Positions 16,477 through 24,779 of a DNA stretch of 64,000 bases are shown piece after piece. How positions within the stretch are numbered: position 1 is the first letter of the stretch; every line of letters starts with the position of its first letter. The stretch lies in contig PLDK01000010.1 of assembly GCA_003135135.1 (NCBI GenBank), forward strand, positions 103,676 through 167,675, given 5' to 3'. The stretch comes from Deltaproteobacteria bacterium (lineage in GTDB: Bacteria; Desulfobacterota; Binatia; Binatales; Binataceae). Position numbers and translations under genes: made by a program. The notes under the pieces are model-generated. The model had not been told where the DNA came from and did not search any database. It saw only the letters and a program-made list of their open reading frames with translations.

Positions 16477-17322
16477 ATGAGATTGACCAGACTTTGGATC
16501 GTTGCGATTGCGCTCGCCACGTCGATGCTCGCGTGCCGGATTCCCGGCAAATCGATCGAGTCGAATTACAAGAACGTCGATCAATTCAACTTCGACGTCG
16601 CGATGGGTCCCAAGAATTACCATATCGAGGGCTACCTGACGCGCAGCGCGGAGAATGGACGGCTGCCCGGGCTGCTGGTGCTCAACGGGGGCGAGGGCAA
16701 CGTCGATCGATGCGTGAAGATGAGCCAGGATATCGCGGCGATGGGTATCCAGGTGGCGTGCGTGAATATCCCGGGCTACGGCAAATCGTCGGGGCCGAGC
16801 CGATTCGTGGGGCAGCCGTCGGTGGTGGCGTCGCGACGGGCGCTGGACATGCTGGCGGCGCGCATCGACGTCGATTCGACGCGGCTGGCGGTGTGGGGAC
16901 TCGGGCGTGGCGCGGTCGCGGCGGGTCTGTTGATGGACTACGACTCGCGCCCGCGCGCGCTGATCCTGGAATCGGGATGGTACGACCCGCTCACGCTATG
17001 GCCGGAAGCGCCGCTGCGCACCAAGCTGTCGATCCTGCGCGAAGTATGGCCGAGCAAGCGGATACTGAAGGAGCGCAGCGTGATCGCGAATTTGCCGCCG
17101 AAGCTCGGGTGCAGCGTGCTGATCATGCATGGCGAGCGGGATAATCGGGTGCCGGTGGGCCAGGCGGTGAAGCTCGCCGACGCATTGCGCGTGCGCGGCG
17201 CGAAGGTATCGACCCGCTATTTCCCGCAAGCGTCGCACGACCTCGGCAAGCGCGTCGAGCCCGAGCTGCGCGCATTTCTGCGCGACAATCTGCTCGATAC
17301 CAACCGGGCAGCCGCTTCGTGA
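16477..17322 (+). CDS. Lipoprotein with alpha/beta-hydrolase fold lacking the nucleophile serine (FrsA-like)
   Basis: A 281-residue protein with lipobox SMLAC (Cys20) and an alpha/beta-hydrolase domain. The elbow that should read G-x-S-x-G is GLGRG (141-145), so Gly143 stands where the Ser should be. Asp222 (GERDNRVP) and His254 (QASHD) are kept. FrsA-type proteins also lack the Ser at this place, so this may be a natural non-esterase lineage. The frame opens at 16414, but ATG 16477 gives the cleanest signal. It is a single gene, followed by the phosphoesterase. Confidence 0.8.
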   Translation: MRLTRLWIVAIALATSMLACRIPGKSIESNYKNVDQFNFDVAMGPKNYHIEGYLTRSAENGRLPGLLVLNGGEGNVDRCVKMSQDIAAMGIQVACVNIPGYGKSSGPSRFVGQPSVVASRRALDMLAARIDVDSTRLAVWGLGRGAVAAGLLMDYDSRPRALILESGWYDPLTLWPEAPLRTKLSILREVWPSKRILKERSVIANLPPKLGCSVLIMHGERDNRVPVGQAVKLADALRVRGAKVSTRYFPQASHDLGKRVEPELRAFLRDNLLDTNRAAAS

Positions 17323-17540
17323 CGCGTTGCGTCGGCTGTTGACCTCAATTTCACGCGTGTAAATCAATCAGGCTTGCCTAAACGCAGCGTTGTTGCGTGA
17401 CGGTACGATATTGTCTTGCCTTACAACGGGCGCGGCGATTTATAGTACATCGTTACTCTACAATTATTTCAGTTTGGCGCGCGCATGATCGGGGTTACCG
17501 CGAGCCAAAGCAACCCACCCCGCATTTGGGAGGAAAACAG

Positions 17541-19148
17541 ATGCGTTACAGGAAGATCGTAGCGGCCAGCTTGCTGGTCGCAATGGCCGCGCTGGGATTG
17601 TCGGTCGCGACAGCCCGCGCCGACGGCAACATCAACGCGGTCAATCACATCGTCATCATGATGCAGGAGAACCATTCGTTCGACAATTACTTTGGCGCGC
17701 TGCCATATACATCAGGCGGTCCGTACCATCCGGGGCCGTGTGGGCGCAATGATCACTCCTGCGTCGACGGACTGAGTTGTTTCCCTATTCATGGAAATCT
17801 TTTCTGCTTCAACTTCAACTTCGACGAAAACTTCCGACCGATATTTGCATTCCACGACAACAACTACTGTCCCGGTCCGGACCTGCAGCATGACTGGCAG
17901 GGTAGCCATATGGAGGCGAACTTCTTCGATCCTGCGGCGGCGCTCTTTTTCTCGCCCAACGACGGCTTTGTGGTCGTCAATGCGCAGACCGAACAAGTCT
18001 CGGGGACGCCGGATTTCGGTCACAACGATACGATGGGTTATTACAACCAGAACGATCTGCCGTTTTACTATGGTCTGGCGCAGACGTTCGCGATGAGCGA
18101 CCGCCATTTCTGCTCGGTAGTCGGGCCGACGTTCCCGAACCGCGCGTATGAAATGGCGGCGACCTCGTTCGGCCACGTCACGACCAACGAGATCTACCCG
18201 CCGGGCATCAATCCGCTCAACCCCACGCCGCTGAACACCAGCATCGGCTACCAGCCGGTTACGGGGTCGATCTTCGATCTGCTCGACGCGAATCATATCC
18301 AGTGGTTCAACTACTTCGAGGATCTGCCGACCTCGGTGATTTTCCGCGGCAACCACATTCCATTCCTGGCGGCGCATGCCCGCTCAGTGAGCGGCCCCAG
18401 TCCCTTCGGCGGCCAGAGTTTCATGGCGGCCGCAGCGGCAGGTACTCTGCCTCCGGTGTCGTTCGTCGATCCCTCCTTTTCTCCCGATCAAGTTATAAAC
18501 GGCAACGTGTATGAGACCGACGAGCATCCTCCGTTCGATATTCGTGCCGGCCAGTACTTCGCCTCGCAGGTCATCAATGCCGTCCGTAACGGCCCGAACT
18601 GGAAGGACACTGTCATCCTTTTCACCTATGACGAGCACGGCGGCGCTTATGATCACGTGCCGCCGCCGGCCGCGCCGCAGCACGGAGCGCTCAACCCGGA
18701 CGGCATCGATCCGGGCCTGTGCGAAGACCTGTCCAATCCGCCGGCGAGCCTGCTGCCGGGCGGAGGGGCGCAGTGCGAGTTCAGCGAGAGCGACGTCGCG
18801 GCCATCTGCGCGGCATTCACTGCGGAGACCGCGCCGTACCCGCCGTATTGCGCGAACTTCAACCAGCTTGGCTTCCGCGTCCCGTTCGTTGCGATCTCGC
18901 CGTTTGCGAAGCCGCACTATGTTTCGCACACGGTCACCGACCACACCTCGATGTTGGCCTTCATCGAGCAGCGCTTCCTCCCCGAAGGTTCGCATCTGAC
19001 GCTGCGCGATGCCAACGCGAACCCCGGGCTCGACCTGTTTGATTTCACGAACTCGCCGTCGCTTAACGCCACCGTGCCGACGGCTCCGCCGCCGGTCGCC
19101 GGCGAGCACGACTGCCCGTACCCGGGATCAATCCCGCCCGGGGATTAA
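17541..19148 (+). CDS. Secreted phosphoesterase (phospholipase C / acid phosphatase AcpA family)
   Basis: A 535-residue exported protein. GGGAGG precedes the ATG at 17541; the Sec signal ends ATARA near residue 27. The alkaline-phosphatase-superfamily metal motifs are present: MMQENHSFDNYFG (40-52), GPTFPNRAYEM, and FTYDEHGGAYDH, with a C-terminal VTDHTSMLAFIE. A Cys-rich insert (about 70-120, five Cys) follows the first motif and suggests disulfides. It hydrolyses phosphate esters or phospholipids outside the cytoplasm and is a plausible T2SS client (inference). Confidence 0.9.
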   Translation: MRYRKIVAASLLVAMAALGLSVATARADGNINAVNHIVIMMQENHSFDNYFGALPYTSGGPYHPGPCGRNDHSCVDGLSCFPIHGNLFCFNFNFDENFRPIFAFHDNNYCPGPDLQHDWQGSHMEANFFDPAAALFFSPNDGFVVVNAQTEQVSGTPDFGHNDTMGYYNQNDLPFYYGLAQTFAMSDRHFCSVVGPTFPNRAYEMAATSFGHVTTNEIYPPGINPLNPTPLNTSIGYQPVTGSIFDLLDANHIQWFNYFEDLPTSVIFRGNHIPFLAAHARSVSGPSPFGGQSFMAAAAAGTLPPVSFVDPSFSPDQVINGNVYETDEHPPFDIRAGQYFASQVINAVRNGPNWKDTVILFTYDEHGGAYDHVPPPAAPQHGALNPDGIDPGLCEDLSNPPASLLPGGGAQCEFSESDVAAICAAFTAETAPYPPYCANFNQLGFRVPFVAISPFAKPHYVSHTVTDHTSMLAFIEQRFLPEGSHLTLRDANANPGLDLFDFTNSPSLNATVPTAPPPVAGEHDCPYPGSIPPGD

Positions 19149-19197
19149 GGAGCGGTAGCGAGGCGCTGAGCGATCGAAAGACCGCGCCTGGAATGTA

Positions 19198-19232
19198 AAC
19201 GACGCGCCGGCCGCGGGGTCCGGCGCGTCGTT
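19198..19232. terminator. Bidirectional hairpin terminator between phosphoesterase and bcp
   Basis: AACGACGCGCCGG (19198-19210) pairs perfectly with CCGGCGCGTCGTT (19220-19232): a 13-bp stem with a 9-base loop. It lies between two convergent genes, 50 bases after the phosphoesterase stop and 8 bases from the bcp stop. A short T-rich run follows on both strands (TTCTT; TTTACATT). Confidence 0.75.
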
Positions 19233-19240
19233 CTTGGCAA

Positions 19241-19804
19241 TCAGCCGATTTCCTTTAGCGCCGCGATCACTTCGTCGGTGTGCCCATCGACCTTGACCTT
19301 GGGGAAGACGCGGCGCACGACGCCCGATTTGTCGATCACGAACGTGGTGCGCTCGATGCCCATGAACTCGCGCCCGTAAAGCGACTTCTTCTTGTACACG
19401 CCGTAGAGCCGGCAGACCTTGTTGCCGGGATCGGCGAGCAGCGGGAAGTTGAGGGCGTGCTTGGCGACGAACCTCGCGTGCGAGTCGCTCGAGTCGGCGC
19501 TGATGCCCACGACTTTTGCGCCGAGCGCTTTGAGCGGCGCGAGGTTGTCGCGAAAGCTGCACGCCTCGACGGTGCATCCGGGCGTCATGTCCCTGGGATA
19601 GAAGTACAGCACCAGGTTGTTCGAGCCGATCAGATCTTTCAGCGCGACGGTTTTTCCGTCGGCGTCGGACAGCGCGAAGGCGGGCGCCTTTTTTCCTTGC
19701 AGTGCGGCGCTGGCGCTCTTCGACGGCGCCGAACCGCCGGCCTTGGCGGAAGCGGCTGCGGTCTTCTTCGGAGTCTTCGGGGTGGTTTTTCTGGATGTAG
19801 GCAT
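19241..19804 (-). CDS. bcp: Thioredoxin-dependent peroxiredoxin (BCP/PrxQ)
   Basis: A 187-residue peroxiredoxin that reduces hydroperoxides with thioredoxin. The core has TPGCTVEACSFRD, with peroxidatic Cys77 and resolving Cys82 five residues on, the atypical two-Cys PrxQ form. Residues 1-37 are an extra Lys/Ala/Ser-rich extension not seen in typical BCP (about 150 residues); it is not hydrophobic, so it is not a clear export signal. It is a single gene with its own terminator. Confidence 0.92.
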   Translation of the reverse strand: MPTSRKTTPKTPKKTAAASAKAGGSAPSKSASAALQGKKAPAFALSDADGKTVALKDLIGSNNLVLYFYPRDMTPGCTVEACSFRDNLAPLKALGAKVVGISADSSDSHARFVAKHALNFPLLADPGNKVCRLYGVYKKKSLYGREFMGIERTTFVIDKSGVVRRVFPKVKVDGHTDEVIAALKEIG

Positions 19805-19920
19805 GAGATTGATTTAGCCTCGCTCGACGCTTGTGGCAACTTGGACGTTATCGCGGCCGTCCCGAAATCACTTTTCGAATTCACGAACCCCCCCGTTTAG
19901 CAGGGTTTTCCGACCCCTAG

Positions 19921-19949
19921 TTGACGAGGTGCCAGTCACCCCCTAGACT
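19921..19949 (+). promoter_or_regulatory. Candidate sigma70-type promoter of the thrB-nth gene run
   Basis: TTGACG (19921-19926) and TAGACT (19944-19949) are separated by 17 bases, 39 bases before the thrB ATG. The match is 5 of 6 and 4 of 6. It is the best promoter-like pair in the 183-base gap upstream of thrB. Confidence 0.45.
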
Positions 19950-19987
19950 TGCCCCGCTGACAGTCCCTCTCGATCGATTGCGTCCCA

Positions 19988-21022
19988 ATGGCCGTTTACA
20001 CCGAGTTAAGCAAACCGTTTCTCAAGGAGCTCGCCGACGATTACGGCCTGGGCCGCGTCGCTAGCGCCACCGGGATCCCGGATGGATCGGTTAACAGCAA
20101 CTACGTGCTCGAAGCCGCCAAGGGCAAGTTCCTGCTGCGGGTGGACGAGGTCAAGCGGGAGAACGAACTGAAGCGCGAAATCGATTTGCTTTCGTTTCTG
20201 CGCAAGCATTCGTTTCCGTGCCCGCATCCGATGCAGGATCGGATGGGACGCTTTTACCGCAATTTCAACAACCGCTGCATGTCGCTGTTCAAATACCAGG
20301 AGGGCAAGGTGCTGGCGCCCGCGCGCCTCAAGCCGAGCCAGCTCGAAACGATCGGCCACACCCTGGGCGATCTGCATGTAATCGGCAAAGCGTACAAGAA
20401 GGGAATCGACAACCGGTTCAGTTTCGAGCGAATCGCCGACCTTTACCTGACGGTGCGCAACCGGCTGCCGAACTACTTCCGCAAGATTTGCCGCACGCTC
20501 GACGACGAGGTCGAGTATCTGACCCGCTATCTCGAGAGCAAGCTGCCCAAGGGCGTCATCCACGGCGACATCTTCGCCGACAACCTGCTGTTTCGCGGTG
20601 AGCGGCTGACCGCGATGCTCGATTTCGACGCCGCATGCCGCGGCAAGTTCATTTTCGACATCGCGACCGCGGTTAATTCGCTGTGCTTCGTCGATGGCGC
20701 CTACTCGCTCGACCGCTTCCGCTATCTGCTGTCGGGCTACGAGTCGGTGCGCACGCTGTCGTTGGCGGAATGGGACGCGTTTCCCAACGAGCTGCGCTTT
20801 TCCTCGCTGCGCTTCACCGTAACGCGGCTGCACGATTTCTTTCTGCAGCCGGTGGATGGCCACAATCGCGTGGACAAGGACTTCCGCGAGTTCTTCGATC
20901 GCCTGCGGGTGCTGCGCCGCGAGCGCGCGGGCGGGATGGAGCCGCTGCTCATGGCGATGGCGACCGGATACGACTACCGCAAGTATCAGAAAGTCAAAGC
21001 GACCGAGCGCCGCCAGGCGTGA
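19988..21022 (+). CDS. thrB: Homoserine kinase (APH-fold, ThrB type II)
   Basis: A 344-residue kinase of the aminoglycoside-phosphotransferase fold. The N-terminal segment NSNYVLEAAKGKFLLRV (about 37-53) carries the nucleotide-binding strand, GVIHGDIFADN near 193-203 is the catalytic loop, and MLDFDAACRG holds the metal-binding Asp. This is the form that replaces GHMP-type ThrB in many proteobacteria and phosphorylates homoserine for threonine synthesis. It starts a plus-strand run with metF, which branches from the same homoserine pool towards methionine. Confidence 0.88.
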   Translation: MAVYTELSKPFLKELADDYGLGRVASATGIPDGSVNSNYVLEAAKGKFLLRVDEVKRENELKREIDLLSFLRKHSFPCPHPMQDRMGRFYRNFNNRCMSLFKYQEGKVLAPARLKPSQLETIGHTLGDLHVIGKAYKKGIDNRFSFERIADLYLTVRNRLPNYFRKICRTLDDEVEYLTRYLESKLPKGVIHGDIFADNLLFRGERLTAMLDFDAACRGKFIFDIATAVNSLCFVDGAYSLDRFRYLLSGYESVRTLSLAEWDAFPNELRFSSLRFTVTRLHDFFLQPVDGHNRVDKDFREFFDRLRVLRRERAGGMEPLLMAMATGYDYRKYQKVKATERRQA

Positions 21023-21068
21023 AGGGTTGAAATACGCGGCCTGAATCACGAATCCGCGGAGTAATCCG

Positions 21069-21971
21069 TTGCCTTCAATTCTTGACAACCTGAACGCCGC
21101 CGCGCCCGCGCTATGGCTCGAGGTTTCTCCCCCGCGCGGAATCAATCCGGGGCCGCTGCTTCGCCGCCTCGCCGAGTTGGTGGGGCATGTCGATGCGATC
21201 AATCTGACCGACAACGCGCTGGGCAAGGTGAAGATGTCGGGGCTGGTGTTCGCCGCCGCGATCAAGGGGCGCCTGCATATCCCGGTCGTGCTGAATCTCT
21301 CGTGCCGCGACCGCAACCGCTTCGCGCTGAAATCCGATCTGCTCGGCGCGGCGGCTTTGGGGATCGACGCGGTGGTCGCGCTCAACGGCGACAAAATTCC
21401 CCCCGGCGCCGACGGCGTCGCGATCGCCTCGCATGACATCGACGCATATCAATTGCTCGCGATGATCGGTGACTTGAATCGCGGCGACACCGGCGAAGGC
21501 AGGCCGCTGCTGGCCAAGACCCCGTCGATTATTGCCGGTGCGGTCGCAAATCCAAATCGAAAGAACCTCGAGCGCGAGTTCGAGCTGCTCGCGCGCAAGG
21601 CCGCCGCAGGTGCGCGCTTCGTGATCACGCAGCCGGTGTTCGACGCCGAGATCGGGCGGCGCTTTATCGCCAAAGCCAACAGCCTGGGAATCAGGACGAT
21701 GCTCGGAATTCTTCCGGTCAAGCGCGAGGCGATGGCAACCTACCTGATCGATCGGGTGAAAGACCTAAGCGGCGCGCGCCGCCATCTGGACAGGTTCGGC
21801 GGGATGAGCGAAGCGGAGGTGCGCGCGATTTCGCTTCGCGAGAACCTGGCGCTGATGAAGTCGCTGGCCGGTGAGGCCGCCGGCTTTGTCATCATGAGCG
21901 GCGGTGGCCCGTCACTGGCTATCGAGCTGGCTCTTGAGTTCAGCCGCTGGCGCGAGGAGATCGGCAAATGA
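21069..21971 (+). CDS. metF: Methylenetetrahydrofolate reductase
   Basis: A 300-residue TIM-barrel flavoprotein that reduces 5,10-methylene-THF to 5-methyl-THF for methionine synthesis. It keeps the N-terminal catalytic Glu (EVSPPRG), the ALNGDKIPP Asp loop and the folate-binding ITQPVFD motif. The start is TTG at 21069 with GGAG upstream; no ATG nearby gives the EVSPPRG start. It ends with an ATGA overlap with folE, which makes the folate precursor, so the two are likely coupled. Confidence 0.9.
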   Translation: MPSILDNLNAAAPALWLEVSPPRGINPGPLLRRLAELVGHVDAINLTDNALGKVKMSGLVFAAAIKGRLHIPVVLNLSCRDRNRFALKSDLLGAAALGIDAVVALNGDKIPPGADGVAIASHDIDAYQLLAMIGDLNRGDTGEGRPLLAKTPSIIAGAVANPNRKNLEREFELLARKAAAGARFVITQPVFDAEIGRRFIAKANSLGIRTMLGILPVKREAMATYLIDRVKDLSGARRHLDRFGGMSEAEVRAISLRENLALMKSLAGEAAGFVIMSGGGPSLAIELALEFSRWREEIGK

Positions 21972-22627
21972 AGCGTATTCGGGCAGATGAGAATCGCGGC
22001 GGCCGGGGATCGAAAGTGGGGAAAGCGAGCGCCGAAACGGCCGCCCGGATTGATGCAAACAGCCGCGGCCAGGTCGAAGATGCGGTCCGCGTCATCATCC
22101 GCCATATGGGTGAGGATCCCGATCGCGAGGGACTCAAACGCACGCCCGCGCGCGTCGCCAGCGCTTACGAGTTTCTAACCAGCGGCTACGCCATGGATCC
22201 CAAGGAAGCGATCAACGACGCGCTGTTTGCCGAACAAGACTACCAGGAAATGATCCTGTGCAAGGATTTGGACTTCTACTCCCTGTGCGAGCATCACCTG
22301 CTGCCGTTCATGGGCAAGGCGCACGTCGCGTACCTGCCCAATCGCAAGATCGTCGGCCTCTCGAAGCTGGCGCGCCTGGTGGAAATCTACGCGCGGCGGC
22401 TCCAGGTGCAGGAGCGCTTGACCACCCAGATAGCGCACACGCTGATGTCGCAGGTCAATCCGCTCGGCGTCGCCGTGGTGATCGAGGCCGAGCATCTGTG
22501 CATGCGGATGCGCGGCGTCGAGAAGCAGAATTGCTACGTCACGACGTCGGCGATGCTTGGCGCGTTCCGCACCCACACCGAGACGCGCCAGGAGTTCATG
22601 CAACTGCTGCGCAACGGCAAGCCATGA
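21968..22627 (+). CDS. folE: GTP cyclohydrolase I
   Basis: A 219-residue enzyme that opens GTP to dihydroneopterin triphosphate, the first step of folate (and pterin) synthesis. The type IA signature is intact: CEHHLLPF with zinc Cys107 and His110, the second zinc Cys178 in [11 protein letters not shown], and the QERLT and [11 protein letters not shown] motifs. The N-terminal 30 residues are an extra basic stretch. It overlaps metF by four bases. Confidence 0.95.
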   Translation: MKRIRADENRGGRGSKVGKASAETAARIDANSRGQVEDAVRVIIRHMGEDPDREGLKRTPARVASAYEFLTSGYAMDPKEAINDALFAEQDYQEMILCKDLDFYSLCEHHLLPFMGKAHVAYLPNRKIVGLSKLARLVEIYARRLQVQERLTTQIAHTLMSQVNPLGVAVVIEAEHLCMRMRGVEKQNCYVTTSAMLGAFRTHTETRQEFMQLLRNGKP

Positions 22628-22662
22628 CGCGTCGCGAATGACGCACGAAATCAGAGAGATCG

Positions 22663-23337
22663 ATGGCTGCTGACGACAAATCGCTGGACGCACTCGGTCA
22701 ATACGCGCTTCGCTACGTCAAGCCCGGGCATACCATCGGGCTTGGGACGGGCAGGGCGGCCAACGCCTTCATTCGGGCTCTGGGAGCCAGCCGGATTGAA
22801 GTTCGCGGCGTGCCGACTTCCCGCGCGAGCGAGCAACTGGGCCGCTCGGTGGGAATTCCGATCGTCACGCTGGCGGACGGTGGAAAAATCGACACCGACT
22901 TCGACGGCGCCGACGAGGTCGATCCGCGCCTCAATCTGATCAAGGGCTACGGCGGCGCGCTGGTGCGCGAAAAAATCGTGGCCGCGTCGTCGCGCCGGTT
23001 CGTCGTGCTGGTCGGCGAGGAAAAGCTGGTGGCGAAACTCGGGCATCGCGGGAGCATCCCGGTGGAAGTGATCCCGTTCGGCGTGGTGCTCGCGATGGCG
23101 AAGATCAAAGCGCTCGGGATGAAGCCGCGAATTCGCGAAAAGGACGGAAAGGAATTTGTTACCGACAGCGGCAACTGGATTCTCGACTGCGCGGTGAAGA
23201 AGATCGCCAATCCTGCCCGGCTGGATCGAGATCTGCTGGCGATTCCGGGCGTGATCGGCACCGGGTTGTTCGTCGCGATGGCCGATGTCGTCCTGGTGGC
23301 GGAGTCATCGGGAAAAATCCGTGTCCTCAAGCGCTAG
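22663..23337 (+). CDS. rpiA: Ribose-5-phosphate isomerase A
   Basis: A 224-residue enzyme that interconverts ribose-5-P and ribulose-5-P. Family motifs are visible: GLGTGRAANAFI (phosphate loop, Gly-rich), DGADEVD (catalytic Asp region, here FDGADEVDPRLNLIKGYGGALVREKI in two parts), and the KLVAKLG segment. GAGAG precedes the ATG. Its 3' end overlaps the GTG start of the glycerate kinase gene by 17 bases. Confidence 0.95.
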   Translation: MAADDKSLDALGQYALRYVKPGHTIGLGTGRAANAFIRALGASRIEVRGVPTSRASEQLGRSVGIPIVTLADGGKIDTDFDGADEVDPRLNLIKGYGGALVREKIVAASSRRFVVLVGEEKLVAKLGHRGSIPVEVIPFGVVLAMAKIKALGMKPRIREKDGKEFVTDSGNWILDCAVKKIANPARLDRDLLAIPGVIGTGLFVAMADVVLVAESSGKIRVLKR

Positions 23338-24736
23338 CAAGGTGCGCTCAGCGGCTACAGATTCCGATTCGGAACGGGCGGCGCGGGCCGACCTGGAAAC
23401 GATCTATCGCGCGGCAGTCGCGGCTGTAGATCCTGCCCGGCTCGTCGGGCGCGCGATGGACGGCGGATGCCTCGGCGCGGATCATGTTCCCGATCTGATC
23501 GCGGGCGCGTCGCGAGTTTGGATGCTGGCAGTCGGCAAGGCGGCGGCCCCGATGGCGCGCGAGATCGAACGCCGCATCGGCGACAAGCTCGCCGACGCGA
23601 TCGCTGTAATCCCAAAAGTTTCCCCTGCGACAACGGAGCAGGTGTCAATACTGAAAAAAGCCGCGACATCGGAGCGGGCTTTAATACTAAAAAAGAAGGG
23701 GCGGGTCCTCGCGTCAAGCCATCCTGTGCCCGACGAGTCATCCGAGGATGCGGCGCGTGCGGCGTGCGAAATGTTGCATGGGGCGGCGGCGGACGACCTG
23801 GTGATTGTCGCGCTGAGCGGAGGCGCGTCGGCGATGCTCACGTGGCCGGCCGAGGGGATAGCGCTGGCGGACAAAATCGCGGTTAATCAAGCACTGCTCA
23901 AAGCCGGCGCGTCGATTCGCGAGGTCAACGTCGTGCGCAAGCATCTTTCGGCCGTGAAGGGCGGACGGCTGATCCGCCATTGCGGCGGCGCGCGCGTGCT
24001 CGGGCTGATCCTGTCCGACGTGCCGGGCAACGATTTGGCGACTATCGGCTCCGGCCTGACCGCGGGTGACTGGAGCAGCTTCGGCGACGCGGTCGCGGTG
24101 ATGAAACGGCGCGGCATCTGGGGGCGCGCGCCCGAGTCTGTGCGCGCGTACCTGGAGCGCGCGATGGCGGGCGAAACCGACGCGACGGTAAAGTGCAACG
24201 ATCCGATTCTCGAACGCGTGACCAACGTGATCATTGGCGACGGCGAGGTTGCACTTGAGGGCGCCGAGCGGGCGGCGGCTGCGCTGGGGTATCATCCGGA
24301 TCGATGGATCGAGATGCGTGGCGAGGCCAACGACGTCGGCGTCGCGATTGCGAAGTCCCTGTGCGAGGTCAGGCGCGAGCGGGTATGCGCCATTGCAAGC
24401 GGCGAGCCTGTCGTGACGGTGCGCGGCGGCGGGCGGGGTGGACGCGCCCAGCAATGCGCGCTGGCGGCTGCTATCGAACTGTCGGAGACCGGGCCCGCGC
24501 GTCGAATCACGGCGTTGTTCGCGGGCACCGACGGAATCGACGGGCCGACTGACGCGGCCGGAGCATTCGCGTCGCCGGGCACGGTCGCCGACGGTGATCG
24601 CGCCGGAGTCAGCGCCGCGGCAGCATTGATCCGCAACGATTCGTATAACTTCTTTAAAGCGGTGGGTGGGCTGTTCGTCACGGGTCCGACGGGGACCAAC
24701 GTCAGCGACATTCTTGTCGCTCTGGTGAATTACTGA
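23321..24736 (+). CDS. gckA: Glycerate 2-kinase with an in-frame repeat insertion
   Basis: A 471-residue kinase of the GckA/TtuD (MOFRL) family: ATP-dependent glycerate to 2-phosphoglycerate. The GTG at 23321 overlaps rpiA; the ATG at 23285 would add 12 poor residues. Domains: DUF4147 (about 25-260) with SSHPVPDE and LSGGASAM, and C-terminal MOFRL domain with GRGGRAQQ and GTDGIDGPTDAAGA. Residues about 102-125 are an extra Lys/Thr-rich insert just before SSHPVPDE, where relatives run straight on. The insert is two tandem copies of a 12-residue unit, whose DNA matches a module of the dispersed intergenic arrays. Confidence 0.9.
   Translation: MSSSASKVRSAATDSDSERAARADLETIYRAAVAAVDPARLVGRAMDGGCLGADHVPDLIAGASRVWMLAVGKAAAPMAREIERRIGDKLADAIAVIPKVSPATTEQVSILKKAATSERALILKKKGRVLASSHPVPDESSEDAARAACEMLHGAAADDLVIVALSGGASAMLTWPAEGIALADKIAVNQALLKAGASIREVNVVRKHLSAVKGGRLIRHCGGARVLGLILSDVPGNDLATIGSGLTAGDWSSFGDAVAVMKRRGIWGRAPESVRAYLERAMAGETDATVKCNDPILERVTNVIIGDGEVALEGAERAAAALGYHPDRWIEMRGEANDVGVAIAKSLCEVRRERVCAIASGEPVVTVRGGGRGGRAQQCALAAAIELSETGPARRITALFAGTDGIDGPTDAAGAFASPGTVADGDRAGVSAAAALIRNDSYNFFKAVGGLFVTGPTGTNVSDILVALVNY
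23624..23695 (+). repeat. In-gene tandem copy of a dispersed repeat module
   Basis: Two 36-base units (23624-23659 and 23660-23695), 27 of 36 bases identical, encode PATTEQVSILKK and AATSERALILKK. Both carry GCGACA-CGGAGC followed by AATACT, the same core as the array D module at 14771-14795 and, in the other orientation, the hairpins in arrays B and F. The 36-base period keeps the reading frame. Confidence 0.8.
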
Positions 24737-24779
24737 GGCAGCGGCCACCGCATCGCGGGTCCGGCGAAAGGGTCAATTG

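Noticed and set aside
20006-21439. 477-codon open frame antisense to thrB and metF
   Set aside because: Shadow of two clear genes on the plus strand; sequence is not protein-like.
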